From: an uncultured Alphaproteobacteria bacterium
Lineage (GTDB): Bacteria; Pseudomonadota; Alphaproteobacteria; RF32; CAG-239
DNA length: 64,000 nt
Assembly: GCA_944391495.1 (NCBI GenBank)
Contig: CALXTU010000001.1
Coordinates: 123,981-187,980 of the forward strand
Reading direction: 5' to 3'
Positions 27,443 to 35,412 of the stretch are shown here, piece by piece. Each line of letters opens with the position of its first letter. The stretch's first letter is position 1. The notes under the pieces were generated by a model. The model had not been told where the DNA came from and did not search any database. It saw only the letters and a list, made by a program, of their open reading frames with translations. The translations under genes and the position numbers were made by a program.

Positions 27443-27610
27443 ATGTGTAAAGATATGAGAGATTCATCTTCACGTTCGTCTTCGGCCAAGATGTCGGCTT
27501 CTTCTTCGGAAAAATCAAGCAAGTCTGCGGCCTCGGAAAATACTTCAAAGCCCTCTTCCCAGTCTTCTTCGTCGTCAAACGGCGGCGGCTGCGGATGCGG
27601 CGGCTACTAG
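27443..27610 (+). CDS. 55-residue Ser-rich peptide with Gly-Cys C-terminus
   Basis: A short gene starting ATG at 27443, 9 nt after AAGGAG. The product begins MCKDMRDSSS, is about 45% Ser with scattered Lys/Glu, and ends NGGGCGCGGY. It has three Cys: one at position 2 and two in the CGC motif. There is no hydrophobic signal peptide. It is followed by a 10-bp hairpin, so it looks like an independent gene. The Gly/Cys tail could bind metal or be a modification site; both are guesses. No homolog is recognised. Confidence 0.6.
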   Translation: MCKDMRDSSSRSSSAKMSASSSEKSSKSAASENTSKPSSQSSSSSNGGGCGCGGY

Positions 27611-27633
27611 TCTGAGCAGATAAAAAAAGCCAA

Positions 27634-27674
27634 AAGTCCCCTGCCGGCAGCAGCAAAATGTCGACAGGGGACTT
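27634..27674 (+). terminator. hairpin after the Ser-rich peptide gene
   Basis: AAGTCCCCTG (27634-27643) and CAGGGGACTT (27665-27674) pair perfectly over 10 bp, with a 21-nt loop. The T run after it is short (AAGTTTGA), so termination may be weak. Confidence 0.55.
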
Positions 27675-27752
27675 AAGTTTGACTAGACTTATCGCACGGA
27701 GCGGCTATATTAAATATGAATTATTTCGGATACATATAAGGAATCGGGTGCA

Positions 27753-28364
27753 ATGAAAAAATATCTGGCCGCGGCGGCCGCTTTGTTGTTTTGTTTTGAG
27801 GCAAAGGCTCAGTCTGCCGAAAACCTGCAAAAAATTGAAACCTATTTGAACAACATCAAGAGTATGGAAGCCACTTTTGTGCAGATGGCCTCCAACGGCG
27901 CAACCGCGGAAGGGCGCCTGTTTATTGAAAAACCCAATAAAATCCGTATGGAATATGCCGAGCCGACCAATGTGCTGATTGTCGGCGACGGTGATTTTAT
28001 CGTCTACAACGATTTGGATCTGGACCAGGTTACGCATATTGATTATGACGATATTCCGGCGTCTTTAATCCTGTCAAACAAAATAAAAATCGACGGCAAA
28101 AAGCTTAAAGTCATTGACTTTTATCAGGATTCCGGTTCAACCTCCATTACGCTGGATTATGCCGAAAAAGGCGATATCGGGCCGATTACGCTGGTGTTTG
28201 CCAACAATCCGCTGGAGCTCAAGCAGTGGAAAATTGTTGATCCGCAGAGTGTTGAGGTGACGGTTTCGCTGTATGATGTCAAGGCCGACGCCGATATTGA
28301 CGATGATGTTTTCAAATTTAAAAATCCGAAAAACCGTTCGCGCAACTTCAACAAGAAAAAATAA
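27753..28364 (+). CDS. lolA: outer-membrane lipoprotein carrier protein LolA
   Basis: A periplasmic chaperone that ferries lipoproteins from the inner to the outer membrane; 203 residues. It has a signal peptide (about 1-19, ending AKA). The mature part shows the family pattern: MEATFVQ, EGRLFIEKPNKIRMEY, then DFIVYNDLDLDQVTHI. The C-terminal tail is basic (RSRNFNKKK). The exonuclease III gene begins 3 bp after its stop. Confidence 0.9.
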   Translation: MKKYLAAAAALLFCFEAKAQSAENLQKIETYLNNIKSMEATFVQMASNGATAEGRLFIEKPNKIRMEYAEPTNVLIVGDGDFIVYNDLDLDQVTHIDYDDIPASLILSNKIKIDGKKLKVIDFYQDSGSTSITLDYAEKGDIGPITLVFANNPLELKQWKIVDPQSVEVTVSLYDVKADADIDDDVFKFKNPKNRSRNFNKKK

Positions 28365-28367
28365 CCC

Positions 28368-29174
28368 ATGGACTCGTTTAAGCTGATTACCTGGAATGTC
28401 AATTCCGTCCGCATCCGGCTGGAGCTTTTGCAAAAGCTGGCGGCCGAGCAGATGCCCGACATTATCTGCCTGCAGGAGGTTAAGGCCAGGGAAGAAGATT
28501 TTCCGTTTGAGGCCATACGGGCCTTGGGGTTTGAGCATGTTGCGCTTTACGGTATGGCCGGCTATAACGGCGTGGCTATTTTGGCCAAAACACCGCTCAA
28601 AAACATTACCCCGGCCGACTGGGTGGGCAAACATGACGCACGGCATATCCGGGCTGTCGTATTTGATGATATTGAAATCAACGACATTTATATTCCGGCC
28701 GGCGGCGATATCCCCGACCCGGTGGCTAATCTGGCGTTTGCCCACAAATTATGCTTTATGGACGATATCAGCGAATATTTTGAGCAGCACAAGGCGGAAT
28801 TAAGCCAAAAGAAAATGCTGCTGTGCGGTGATTTTAACGTGGCGCCGAGCGAAAACGATGTTTGGAATCACAAGCAGCTTTTGAAGATTGTGTCGCACAC
28901 GCCGATTGAGGTCGGCCGGCTGAACCGCCTGTTTAAGTCGCTCGACTTTGTTGACGCGGTGCGACTGGCTTATCCGGAACCGGAAAAAGTTTTTTCGTGG
29001 TGGAGTTACCGCAACCCGAACTGGCAGACCAACAACAAAGGCCGGCGGCTGGATCATATCTGGGTATCGCCTAATCTTAAAGACCGGGTTTGCGGCGCCA
29101 AAATCCTTAAAGAATATCGGGCGGCAGAGCGGCCGTCGGACCATGTTCCGGTTATGGTAGAAATCAGCAAATAG
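28368..29174 (+). CDS. xthA: exodeoxyribonuclease III / AP endonuclease
   Basis: A 268-residue Mg-dependent EEP-family nuclease that cuts at abasic sites and trims 3' ends. Motifs in order: TWNVNSVRIRLE, CLQEVKA (catalytic Glu), GDFNVAPSENDVWN, and the final catalytic SDHVPV. Length is normal for XthA. It follows lolA with a 3-bp gap and is convergent with the XRE regulator, 3 bp apart. Confidence 0.96.
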   Translation: MDSFKLITWNVNSVRIRLELLQKLAAEQMPDIICLQEVKAREEDFPFEAIRALGFEHVALYGMAGYNGVAILAKTPLKNITPADWVGKHDARHIRAVVFDDIEINDIYIPAGGDIPDPVANLAFAHKLCFMDDISEYFEQHKAELSQKKMLLCGDFNVAPSENDVWNHKQLLKIVSHTPIEVGRLNRLFKSLDFVDAVRLAYPEPEKVFSWWSYRNPNWQTNNKGRRLDHIWVSPNLKDRVCGAKILKEYRAAERPSDHVPVMVEISK

Positions 29175-29177
29175 GTT

Positions 29178-29714
29178 TTATTTTTCTTTTTTGTCGGTCT
29201 TCGCCTTATAATAACTGGCGGGCAAAACTTCCATCAGCTCAAACAGTTTGTCGGCAACCTGCGGGTTGGGAATACGGATAAAACTGTTGACGAGTTCTTG
29301 AATCCGCGAGCTTTTTAGCGGATCTTCCACCGTAACCGCCGCGGTGTCTTCGGCGCTGAAAACGGCGTCGGTCGCGATAAAACGCGGACTTTGCGCGCGG
29401 GCTTCCGGCGGGATATCCTGATAAAAATAGTCAATATGAACGCCCAAAACCAAAGCGATATCATACAAGCGGCTGGCGGGAACACGGTTTTGGGCTTTTT
29501 CGTATTTTTGAATCTGCTGGAAGGTCAAACCCAGCAAGTCGGCGAGTTTTTCCTGCGGCCATTTTAAGGTATTGCGGCGCAGCCGGATACGACTGCCGAT
29601 GTAAATATCAATTTTGTTGGGCTGGCCGTCGGGCTGACGGCCGCGCGCACGCTGCCGCGGCGATGAAACCGGCGCCTCGGTTGAAAGATTGTTTGAAACA
29701 CGGGATTTTGTCAT
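29178..29714 (-). CDS. XRE-family transcriptional regulator
   Basis: A 178-residue regulator. After a disordered basic N-terminus comes a helix-turn-helix domain (about 38-98) with the alphaproteobacterial form IGSRIRLRRNTLKWPQEKLA and LTFQQIQKYEKAQNRVPASR. The C-terminal 80 residues are an uncharacterised helical region ending in Lys/Glu. Upstream (29715-29930) is a leader with strong hairpins, a -10 TATAAT on the minus strand (29935-29940), and then a structured RNA gene. This may be a cell-cycle or surface regulator, as related proteins are; the target is unknown. Confidence 0.88.
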   Translation of the reverse strand: MTKSRVSNNLSTEAPVSSPRQRARGRQPDGQPNKIDIYIGSRIRLRRNTLKWPQEKLADLLGLTFQQIQKYEKAQNRVPASRLYDIALVLGVHIDYFYQDIPPEARAQSPRFIATDAVFSAEDTAAVTVEDPLKSSRIQELVNSFIRIPNPQVADKLFELMEVLPASYYKAKTDKKEK

Positions 29715-29940
29715 CTTTTGTTTCCTCTTTTGGCAGGCAAATTCCCGAAAAAAGAGGTGGGAGGAAGGTTTGAAGCCCCTGTTTAGTGTAACCGAAACAG
29801 CTGGTCACGCCGGCGCTGGCAAGCCAGACCGCCGGCGTATATTCCAGAACCCCCTCCCATCAGATGGGAGAGCGCTACGCTACACAAAGTCAAATCAGGA
29901 GGGATTCATTCTCCTTAAATTTGCCTTTAGTTGTATTATA
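29715..29940 (-). promoter_or_regulatory. structured leader and -10 box of the XRE gene
   Basis: On the minus strand a perfect TATAAT occupies 29935-29940. The roughly 210 nt from there to the XRE start can fold strongly: ACGCCGGCG/CGCCGGCGT (29807-29838, with an inner CTGGC/GCCAG stem) and CTCCCAT/ATGGGAG (29854-29870). GTGTA and TACAC (29786-29790 and 29880-29884) may close the whole. It may be a regulatory leader or a decayed repeat element; the sequence alone does not tell. Confidence 0.45.
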
Positions 29941-29988
29941 ACCCCGAAAACATTGCAAGGAATATTTTACAAATGCCATCGGGAACTC

Positions 29989-30020
29989 CGTTTTATGCCG
30001 CGATTTCATTGCCGGCATAA
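29989..30020. repeat. 10-bp palindromic hairpin
   Basis: TTTTATGCCG and CGGCATAAAA pair perfectly around a 12-nt loop, downstream of the structured RNA on the minus strand. T-rich on both strands, it could act as an additional terminator in either direction. Confidence 0.45.
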
Positions 30021-30185
30021 AAATATCCGCCTTAAAAAATTAAGGCGGGGAGTTAGAAACTGCCTAAACACAAACAGCCTGAATTATTCGTCATATCCGT
30101 AGGATATGCTTATTTCTTCAGCTCCCCGAGGGGAAACGTGTTTAGAGGAGTTTCTAAGGCTCCACAGAGGCAACTCGCCTCTGCG
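30017..30185 (-). ncRNA. structured RNA element, copy 1 (candidate novel small RNA)
   Basis: A minus-strand element with a homologous second copy at 39.8 kb. In transcript order: a 5' hairpin (30165-30184); a long stem of 9 + 8 bp (30149-30157 with 30053-30061; 30138-30145 with 30064-30071); a bulged 7-bp helix (30117-30123 with 30076-30083); and an apical hairpin (30102-30108 with 30092-30098). The 3' hairpin CCGCCTTAA/TTAAGGCGG (30027-30048) is followed by ATATTTTTAT. GGGGAG and CTCCCC could also pair. The promoter is separate and ends 8 nt before the first hairpin. I do not recognise the family. Confidence 0.65.
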
Positions 30186-30191
30186 TTTATG

Positions 30192-30220
30192 ATATTAAGG
30201 GAAATAATTAAAAAATGCAA
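30192..30220 (-). promoter_or_regulatory. promoter of structured RNA copy 1
   Basis: On the minus strand TTGCAT (30215-30220) and TAATAT (30192-30197) are 17 bp apart. The -10 edge is 8 nt from the base of the RNA's first hairpin, exactly as in copy 2, which supports both as real promoters. Confidence 0.6.
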
Positions 30221-30311
30221 GTCTTAATTTAGAAAACAAAAACCTTCCGTCTAACCAAACGGAAGGTCTGAAACAAAAAAACACCTTTATAAGGTGGAAA
30301 AAATATAAAAA

Positions 30312-30343
30312 GAAAGCCTCTGAACCGAGGCTTTCTTTTTTTG
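30312..30343 (-). terminator. tsf terminator
   Basis: GAAAGCCTC and GAGGCTTTC form a 9-bp stem around TGAACC, flanked by T runs on both strands. It lies just after the tsf stop and would end the rpsB-tsf transcript. Two further hairpins (AACCTTCCGT/ACGGAAGGT near 30240-30267, and CACCTT/AAGGTG near 30281-30296) follow. Confidence 0.8.
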
Positions 30344-30355
30344 AAGTTTCTGGTT

Positions 30356-31282
30356 TTATTTGCCCAGCTGAGCTGCAACCTCAGCGGCAAAGTCTTCTTC
30401 TTTTTTCTGCAGGCCTTCGCCGAGTTTGAACCGGACATAACCGGCCAACTTGATGTCGGCACCGAGCTCTTTGGCAGCATCGGCAATAACCTGTTTAACC
30501 TTTTTATCCGGATCCATAATATAGGCCTGTTCCTCAAGAACAACCTCTTCATAATATTTGCGGATACGGCCTTCAACCATCTTTTCGATGATGTTTTCCG
30601 GTTTGCCGGAGGCTTTGGCTTGCTCGGCAAAGATGGATTTTTCATGCTCAACGGCGGCCGGATCTACCGAGGCAATATCCTTAAACAACGGCGCCGAAGC
30701 GGCAATGTGCATGGCAATATGTTTGCCGAGTTCTTCAAGCTTGGCTTTGTCGGCCGTGGATTCAAGCGCAACCAAAACGCCGATTTTGCCCAGATTGTTG
30801 CCGCAGGAATTGTGCAGATAAGACGCAACAACACCGTTATTTACCTGCAGCATGGCGGCACGACGCAAGGTCATATTCTCGCCGATTTTGGCAATCAGGT
30901 CGGTCAGGCGCTCTTCAAAAGTTTTGTTGCATTTCGGGCAGTGAAAAGACTTCATGTCGCAAAGCTCGCCGGAAGCCATCAAGGCAACCTTGGCCGCATC
31001 GGCAACATATTCCTGAAACAGCTCGTTTTTGGCAACGAAATCGGTCTCGGAGTTAACCTCGGCAATGGCGCCTTTGTTACCCTCAACATAAACCGAAACC
31101 AAACCTTCGGCAGCAATACGGCTGGCTTTTTTGGCCGCGGAAGCCAAACCCTTTTTGCGCAGCCAGTCAACGGCGGCGTTCATATCACCGTTGCTCTCAA
31201 CCAGGGCCTTTTTGCAATCCAGCATGCCGGCGCCGGTTGATTCTCTTAACTCTTTTACTTTTGCGGCAGTAATTTCTGTCAT
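30356..31282 (-). CDS. tsf: translation elongation factor Ts
   Basis: A 308-residue guanine-nucleotide exchange factor for EF-Tu. The start is set at MTEITAAKVKELRE, the conserved opening; the frame is open 13 codons upstream without family sequence. The N-terminal UBA-like part has STGAGMLDCKKAL, and the core has TDFVAKN and IGENMTLRR. Unusual: just before TDLIAKIGENM there is FHCPKCNKTFEER, a CxxC segment where relatives have a short linker. It follows rpsB, as in most bacteria. Confidence 0.96.
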   Translation of the reverse strand: MTEITAAKVKELRESTGAGMLDCKKALVESNGDMNAAVDWLRKKGLASAAKKASRIAAEGLVSVYVEGNKGAIAEVNSETDFVAKNELFQEYVADAAKVALMASGELCDMKSFHCPKCNKTFEERLTDLIAKIGENMTLRRAAMLQVNNGVVASYLHNSCGNNLGKIGVLVALESTADKAKLEELGKHIAMHIAASAPLFKDIASVDPAAVEHEKSIFAEQAKASGKPENIIEKMVEGRIRKYYEEVVLEEQAYIMDPDKKVKQVIADAAKELGADIKLAGYVRFKLGEGLQKKEEDFAAEVAAQLGK

Positions 31283-31310
31283 TTTCGTTATTCCTCTGTT
31301 TTGCTTAATT

Positions 31311-31344
31311 GACGGCGGCACTAAACAAACTTAATGCCGCCGCT
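31311..31344 (-). promoter_or_regulatory. rpsB-tsf intercistronic hairpin
   Basis: GGCGGCA (31314-31320) and TGCCGCC (31335-31341) form a GC-rich hairpin in the 94-bp gap between rpsB and tsf. On the mRNA it lacks a T run, so it more likely limits read-through or stabilises RNA than fully terminates. Confidence 0.45.
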
Positions 31345-31376
31345 CGTGATATTAATGATTGACGCTCAGGAAAAAA

Positions 31377-32189
31377 TTATTCCTGCGTTTCGGCTTCGGC
31401 TTTGTCGGCTGCTTTTTTAGATGTTCTTTTTTTGGCAGCTTTCGGCGCCTCGGCCTGTTCTTCAACCATCTCGTCAACTTTAACGCCCTGTGCGGCAATC
31501 TGAGCCTGCATACCGTCCAGAACCGCGGCGGAAATCATTTCCGAATAGAAACGAATGGCGCGGATGGCGTCGTCGTTGCCGGGAACCGGCAGATCAACCG
31601 TGTCGGGGTCCGCGTTGGTATCGCAGATGCCGATAACCGGGATACCCAGCTTTTTGGCCTCTTTAATCGCCAAAGCCTCTTTGCAGGTATCAATTACAAA
31701 AACCAAATCCGGCTGGCCGCCCATGTTCATAATGCCGCCCAGCTCCAGCTGCAGTTTTTCCTGCTCTTTTTTCATACCCTGCAGTTCTTTTTTGGTGTAA
31801 CCGGTCAAATCGCCTTTTTCAAACATCTCGTTTAATTTAACCAAACGGGTGATTGATTTGTGAACGGTTTTCCAGTTGGTCAGCATACCGCCCAGCCAAC
31901 GCTGGTTAACATAGTACTGACCGCAGCGCTCGGCGTTTTCTCTGATGATGTCCTGAGCCTGGCGTTTGGTGGCAACAAACAAAACCTTGCCGCCCTGGGA
32001 AGCAATTTCCCGGGTTGTGGCCATGGCCGTGTAAAGCATCGGGTAGGTCTTTTGCAGGTCAATAATGTGAATGTTGTCTTTTTTGCCGTAAATATACGGA
32101 GCCATTTTCGGATTCCAGCGACGGGCATGGTGTCCGAAGTGTACGCCGGCTTCAATCATCTGGCGTAAAGTAAATGTAGGAAGAGTCAT
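31377..32189 (-). CDS. rpsB: 30S ribosomal protein S2
   Basis: A 270-residue protein of the small ribosomal subunit. The family opening FTLRQMIEAGVHFGHHARRW is present, as are KMAPYIYG, IIDLQKT, QRWLGGMLTNWKT and VIDTCKE. The C-terminal tail is Lys/Ala/Glu-rich. It heads the rpsB-tsf operon and has a promoter and a structured leader upstream. Confidence 0.98.
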   Translation of the reverse strand: MTLPTFTLRQMIEAGVHFGHHARRWNPKMAPYIYGKKDNIHIIDLQKTYPMLYTAMATTREIASQGGKVLFVATKRQAQDIIRENAERCGQYYVNQRWLGGMLTNWKTVHKSITRLVKLNEMFEKGDLTGYTKKELQGMKKEQEKLQLELGGIMNMGGQPDLVFVIDTCKEALAIKEAKKLGIPVIGICDTNADPDTVDLPVPGNDDAIRAIRFYSEMISAAVLDGMQAQIAAQGVKVDEMVEEQAEAPKAAKKRTSKKAADKAEAETQE

Positions 32190-32354
32190 ATCTTTTTATC
32201 CTTTTCCGGTTAATCCTCCGCGGGTCCTCGGCCGGCAACACCGGCACCGGAGTGAGGCTTAAAAGCAGCCCCAAAAACCCGCGTGCGAGTTATAAGAACG
32301 CCCCATGCGTCCTTTTCGGGACTCTTTTTATACATAAACAATTAAAAAATCAAG
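32190..32354 (-). promoter_or_regulatory. rpsB promoter and structured leader
   Basis: On the minus strand CTTGAT (32349-32354) and TATAAA (32327-32332), 16 bp apart, look like a promoter. The leader of about 130 nt can fold with CGCGGGT pairing to ACCCGCG as the closing stem and GCCGG/CCGGC inside. In many bacteria S2 represses its own mRNA through such a leader; that role here is inference. Confidence 0.5.
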
Positions 32355-32414
32355 CGTTTTTTATAAAAAAAGTTTGTTGAATTATCAAAGTTTATGCTTG
32401 TGTAATTTTGGCTT

Positions 32415-32443
32415 TTGTTTTATGGTAGCGCTTGAATTATAAA
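32415..32443 (+). promoter_or_regulatory. putative parE promoter
   Basis: TTGTTT (32415-32420) and TATAAA (32438-32443) are 17 bp apart. The start ATG is 20 nt further on, so the leader would be only about 13 nt, with AAGGA as ribosome site. Confidence 0.5.
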
Positions 32444-32462
32444 GCTTTGAATAAGGATTAAG

Positions 32463-34451
32463 ATGTCTGATTTGTTTGATGCCGCTTTGGAGGAAGCGAA
32501 AGAATACAGCGCCCAGTCGATTGAGGTTTTGGAAGGTTTGGAGCCTGTCCGGCACCGGCCGGGTATGTATATCGGCGGCACCGACGAAACCGCCCTGCAC
32601 CATCTGGTGGCGGAGATTTTGGACAACTCCATGGACGAGGCCGTGGCCGGCTATGCCAACCATATTGACGTTATTCTGCACGCCGATTATTCGGTTTCCA
32701 TTATCGACAACGGCCGCGGTATTCCGGTTGACGCTCATCCGAAATATCCCGACAAATCGGCTCTGGAAGTTATTATGACCATGCTGCACTCCGGCGGCAA
32801 GTTCGGCGGCGGCGCTTATAAGGTTTCCGGCGGTTTGCACGGCGTCGGACTCTCAGTGGTCAATGCGCTTTCGGAAAAGCTGGTGGTAGAAATCGCCAGA
32901 GATAAAAAGCTTTACCGGCAGGAATATGCCAAAGGTATTCCGCAGACGCCGCTGCAGCTTATCGGCAATGCGCCCAACCGCCGCGGGACATCTATCACCT
33001 TTAAGCCGGATCCGGAAATTTTCGGCATTAATTCCAATCTGCAGCCGAACCGTATTTTCCGTATGGCGCGCTCCAAGGCCTTTTTGTTTAAGGGTATCAA
33101 AATCAACTGGCGCTGCGCTCCGGAGGTTTTGGGCGAAGGCGAGGCAACGCCTCAGGAAGCCGAGCTTTGTTTTCCGAACGGCATTTTAGACTTTTTGAAT
33201 TATCAGATCGGTGCAAAAGCAACCATCAACCGGCGGCCGTTTGCCGGCGAGGCAGAGCTTGATAATGACGAGGGCAAAGTTGAGTGGGCCATTACCTGGC
33301 CGGAAGACGAAAACGGTTTCTGCCACTCTTACTGCAATACCGTCATTACGCCGATGGGTGGCACCCATGAGACCGGATTTAAGGCCGCGCTCTTAAAAGG
33401 GCTTAAAGAATACGGCGAAATGGTCAATAACAAAAAGGCCGCAAATATTACCGCCGAGGATTTTTTGAGCGATGCGGCGATTATGTTGTCGTTATTCATC
33501 AGGGATCCGCAGTTTCAGGGGCAAACCAAAGACAAACTGACCTCAACCAAAGCAACCCGGCTGGTCGAATCCGCGGTTAAAGACTCTTTTGACCACTGGC
33601 TGTCGTCTGACCTGGAAAACGCCGCGGCGCTGCTTGAGTATGTTGTTGAACGCGCCGAGGCTCGCAAAAAGAAAAAAGAAGAAAAAGAAAAGGTGCGCAA
33701 AAGCCCGACCAAACGCCTGCGTCTGCCCGGCAAACTGGCAGACTGTTCGCAGGCCTCGGCAGAAAATACCGAGATTTTTATCGTTGAGGGTGATTCCGCC
33801 GGCGGCTCGGCCAAGCAGGGACGCGACCGTGTCACGCAGGCCATTCTCCCCCTGCGGGGCAAAATTTTGAACGTGGCCAGCGCTTCGTTGGATAAAATTA
33901 CCCAAAACCAGGAAATCAAAGATATGATTGAGGCTTTGGGCTGCGGCACCAAAGAAAATTATAAAGAAGAAAACCTGCGTTATGAAAAAATCATTATCAT
34001 GACCGATGCCGATGTCGACGGCGCCCATATCGCCTCGCTTTTAATGACGTTTTTCTACCAGCATATGCCGCAGCTGATTGCCAACGGGCATTTGTTTATT
34101 GCCACGCCGCCGTTGTATAAAATTGCGGTGGGCGGCAAAAATTATTACGCTCTTGACGACGCAGACAAAGACAGAATCCTGGCCAAAGTGGTCAAAGGCA
34201 ACCAAAAACCCGATATCAGCCGGTTTAAAGGCCTGGGTGAGATGAGCGCACAGCAGCTTAAAGAAACAACCATGGACAAGAAAAACCGTATGCTTTTGCG
34301 CGTGATGATCCCCTCCACCGCCACCGAAGAAGGCAAAGAAGAGGCCTTTGAAACCCGGCGGCAGGTTGAACGACTGATGGGTAAAAACCCGGAACTGCGC
34401 TTTAAGTTTATTATTGAACGCGCCAAATTCGTTGATGATCTGGATATTTGA
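32463..34451 (+). CDS. parE: DNA topoisomerase IV subunit B
   Basis: A 662-residue ATPase subunit of topoisomerase IV, which decatenates sister chromosomes. The GHKL ATPase shows EILDNSMDEA, DNGRGIPV and GGLHGVGLSVVNALS. The TOPRIM domain has EGDSAGGSAKQGRDR and MTDADVDGAHIASL. ParE rather than GyrB is chosen because of the compact length (GyrB is near 800), RLRLPGKLADCS, and the C-terminal KGLGEMSAQQLKETTMD. parC is not in the window. Confidence 0.93.
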   Translation: MSDLFDAALEEAKEYSAQSIEVLEGLEPVRHRPGMYIGGTDETALHHLVAEILDNSMDEAVAGYANHIDVILHADYSVSIIDNGRGIPVDAHPKYPDKSALEVIMTMLHSGGKFGGGAYKVSGGLHGVGLSVVNALSEKLVVEIARDKKLYRQEYAKGIPQTPLQLIGNAPNRRGTSITFKPDPEIFGINSNLQPNRIFRMARSKAFLFKGIKINWRCAPEVLGEGEATPQEAELCFPNGILDFLNYQIGAKATINRRPFAGEAELDNDEGKVEWAITWPEDENGFCHSYCNTVITPMGGTHETGFKAALLKGLKEYGEMVNNKKAANITAEDFLSDAAIMLSLFIRDPQFQGQTKDKLTSTKATRLVESAVKDSFDHWLSSDLENAAALLEYVVERAEARKKKKEEKEKVRKSPTKRLRLPGKLADCSQASAENTEIFIVEGDSAGGSAKQGRDRVTQAILPLRGKILNVASASLDKITQNQEIKDMIEALGCGTKENYKEENLRYEKIIIMTDADVDGAHIASLLMTFFYQHMPQLIANGHLFIATPPLYKIAVGGKNYYALDDADKDRILAKVVKGNQKPDISRFKGLGEMSAQQLKETTMDKKNRMLLRVMIPSTATEEGKEEAFETRRQVERLMGKNPELRFKFIIERAKFVDDLDI

Positions 34452-34464
34452 CAAGAGGTAGCGT

Positions 34465-35412
34465 ATGAAACTTTCGGCAATCTTTCTGTCTGTATTGGTG
34501 GTGTTTATCTGGGGTATCAATCCGGCCACCAGCAAGCTCGGTTTGGAACAAATACCGCCGTTTACTTATCTGACCATCCGGTATCTGATTATTTCGTTTT
34601 TGGTGCTGCCCTTTGCCGACAAACCAACCAAACATGAGCTGTGGCAGTTGTTTATCGTTGCCTTAACCTCAAACGTTATTAACAACATCCTGAGTTATAT
34701 CGCCTATTCTGAATTGTCACCGTCGGCCAGTTCGCTTCTGCTGCAAACCGAGGGGCCGATTTCGGTTTTGATGGCCTGCATCTGGGCCAAAGAACGCATT
34801 ACCTTGCGACAGGCATTGTCTATCATGCTGTCTTTTGTCGGCGTTATGGTTATTTTGGGGCTGCCGCAAATGAGCTTGTACGGCGTGGTTTTGATTTTAT
34901 TGTCACGCGTATTCTGGGGTGCCTGCCAGATTATTTTCAAAGGCACCAAACATATGCCGATGACAACATTTCTGGCTTATTCTTATCTTTTTGCCGTGCC
35001 GTTTACCGCGGCGGGCTCGGTCTGGATTGAAAATTATGACTACCGCAACCTGGCCGATGTCAACTGGCATATTGCCGGCTGGACGCTGGCCTTTGAAGTG
35101 GTGGTTTTGTCTTTGGCCATGGTTTTATGGCAAAAACTGATTGCCGCAAACGGCGTCAGCAGAATTGCACCGTTTTGTACTTTAAGAATCGTCTTTGGTA
35201 TTGCCGCCGGCGTTATTGTCTTCAACGATCCTCTAAGCTGGCAAATCCTGCTGGGCGCCGTTTTGGTCACTTTCGGCGTTCTTCTGACGATGCGCGATTT
35301 TAACATTATTTTGAAAGCACGAACCAACTCGGTTGCCGTTTATCGCAATGCCCACCGCGTGTTGATGGAACGGCGGCTGAAGAGGATTTCTTTAAGAAAG
35401 AGACACAGATGA
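34465..35412 (+). CDS. DMT-superfamily (EamA) transporter
   Basis: A 315-residue membrane protein with ten predicted helices in two EamA repeats (about 5-135 and 150-285). The opening FIWGINPATSKLGLEQIPP and the LQTEGPISVLMACIWAKERI region are typical. Such proteins export small metabolites such as amino acids, but the substrate cannot be predicted. The C-terminus is long and very basic (RRLKRISLRKRHR). It follows parE by 13 bp and overlaps the acetyltransferase by 4. Confidence 0.88.
   Translation: MKLSAIFLSVLVVFIWGINPATSKLGLEQIPPFTYLTIRYLIISFLVLPFADKPTKHELWQLFIVALTSNVINNILSYIAYSELSPSASSLLLQTEGPISVLMACIWAKERITLRQALSIMLSFVGVMVILGLPQMSLYGVVLILLSRVFWGACQIIFKGTKHMPMTTFLAYSYLFAVPFTAAGSVWIENYDYRNLADVNWHIAGWTLAFEVVVLSLAMVLWQKLIAANGVSRIAPFCTLRIVFGIAAGVIVFNDPLSWQILLGAVLVTFGVLLTMRDFNIILKARTNSVAVYRNAHRVLMERRLKRISLRKRHR

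Noticed and set aside
29820..30010. Short minus-strand open frame of about 38 codons ahead of the XRE gene
   Set aside because: No ribosome site, and it lies across repeat-like hairpins; probably not translated.
30017..30185. Reading the structured element as tmRNA, 6S RNA or a riboswitch of a known class
   Set aside because: It lacks the tRNA-like ends of tmRNA, the single long bubble of 6S RNA and the core motifs of TPP, cobalamin, glycine, SAM or FMN switches.
30341..31240. 299-codon open frame antisense to tsf
   Set aside because: It is the reverse complement of EF-Ts coding sequence; Phe/Asn/Gly-rich composition is typical of such shadows.
32463..34451. GyrB rather than ParE
   Set aside because: The length and the RLRLPGKLADCS and QQLKETTMD stretches fit ParE; the extra GyrB insert is missing.
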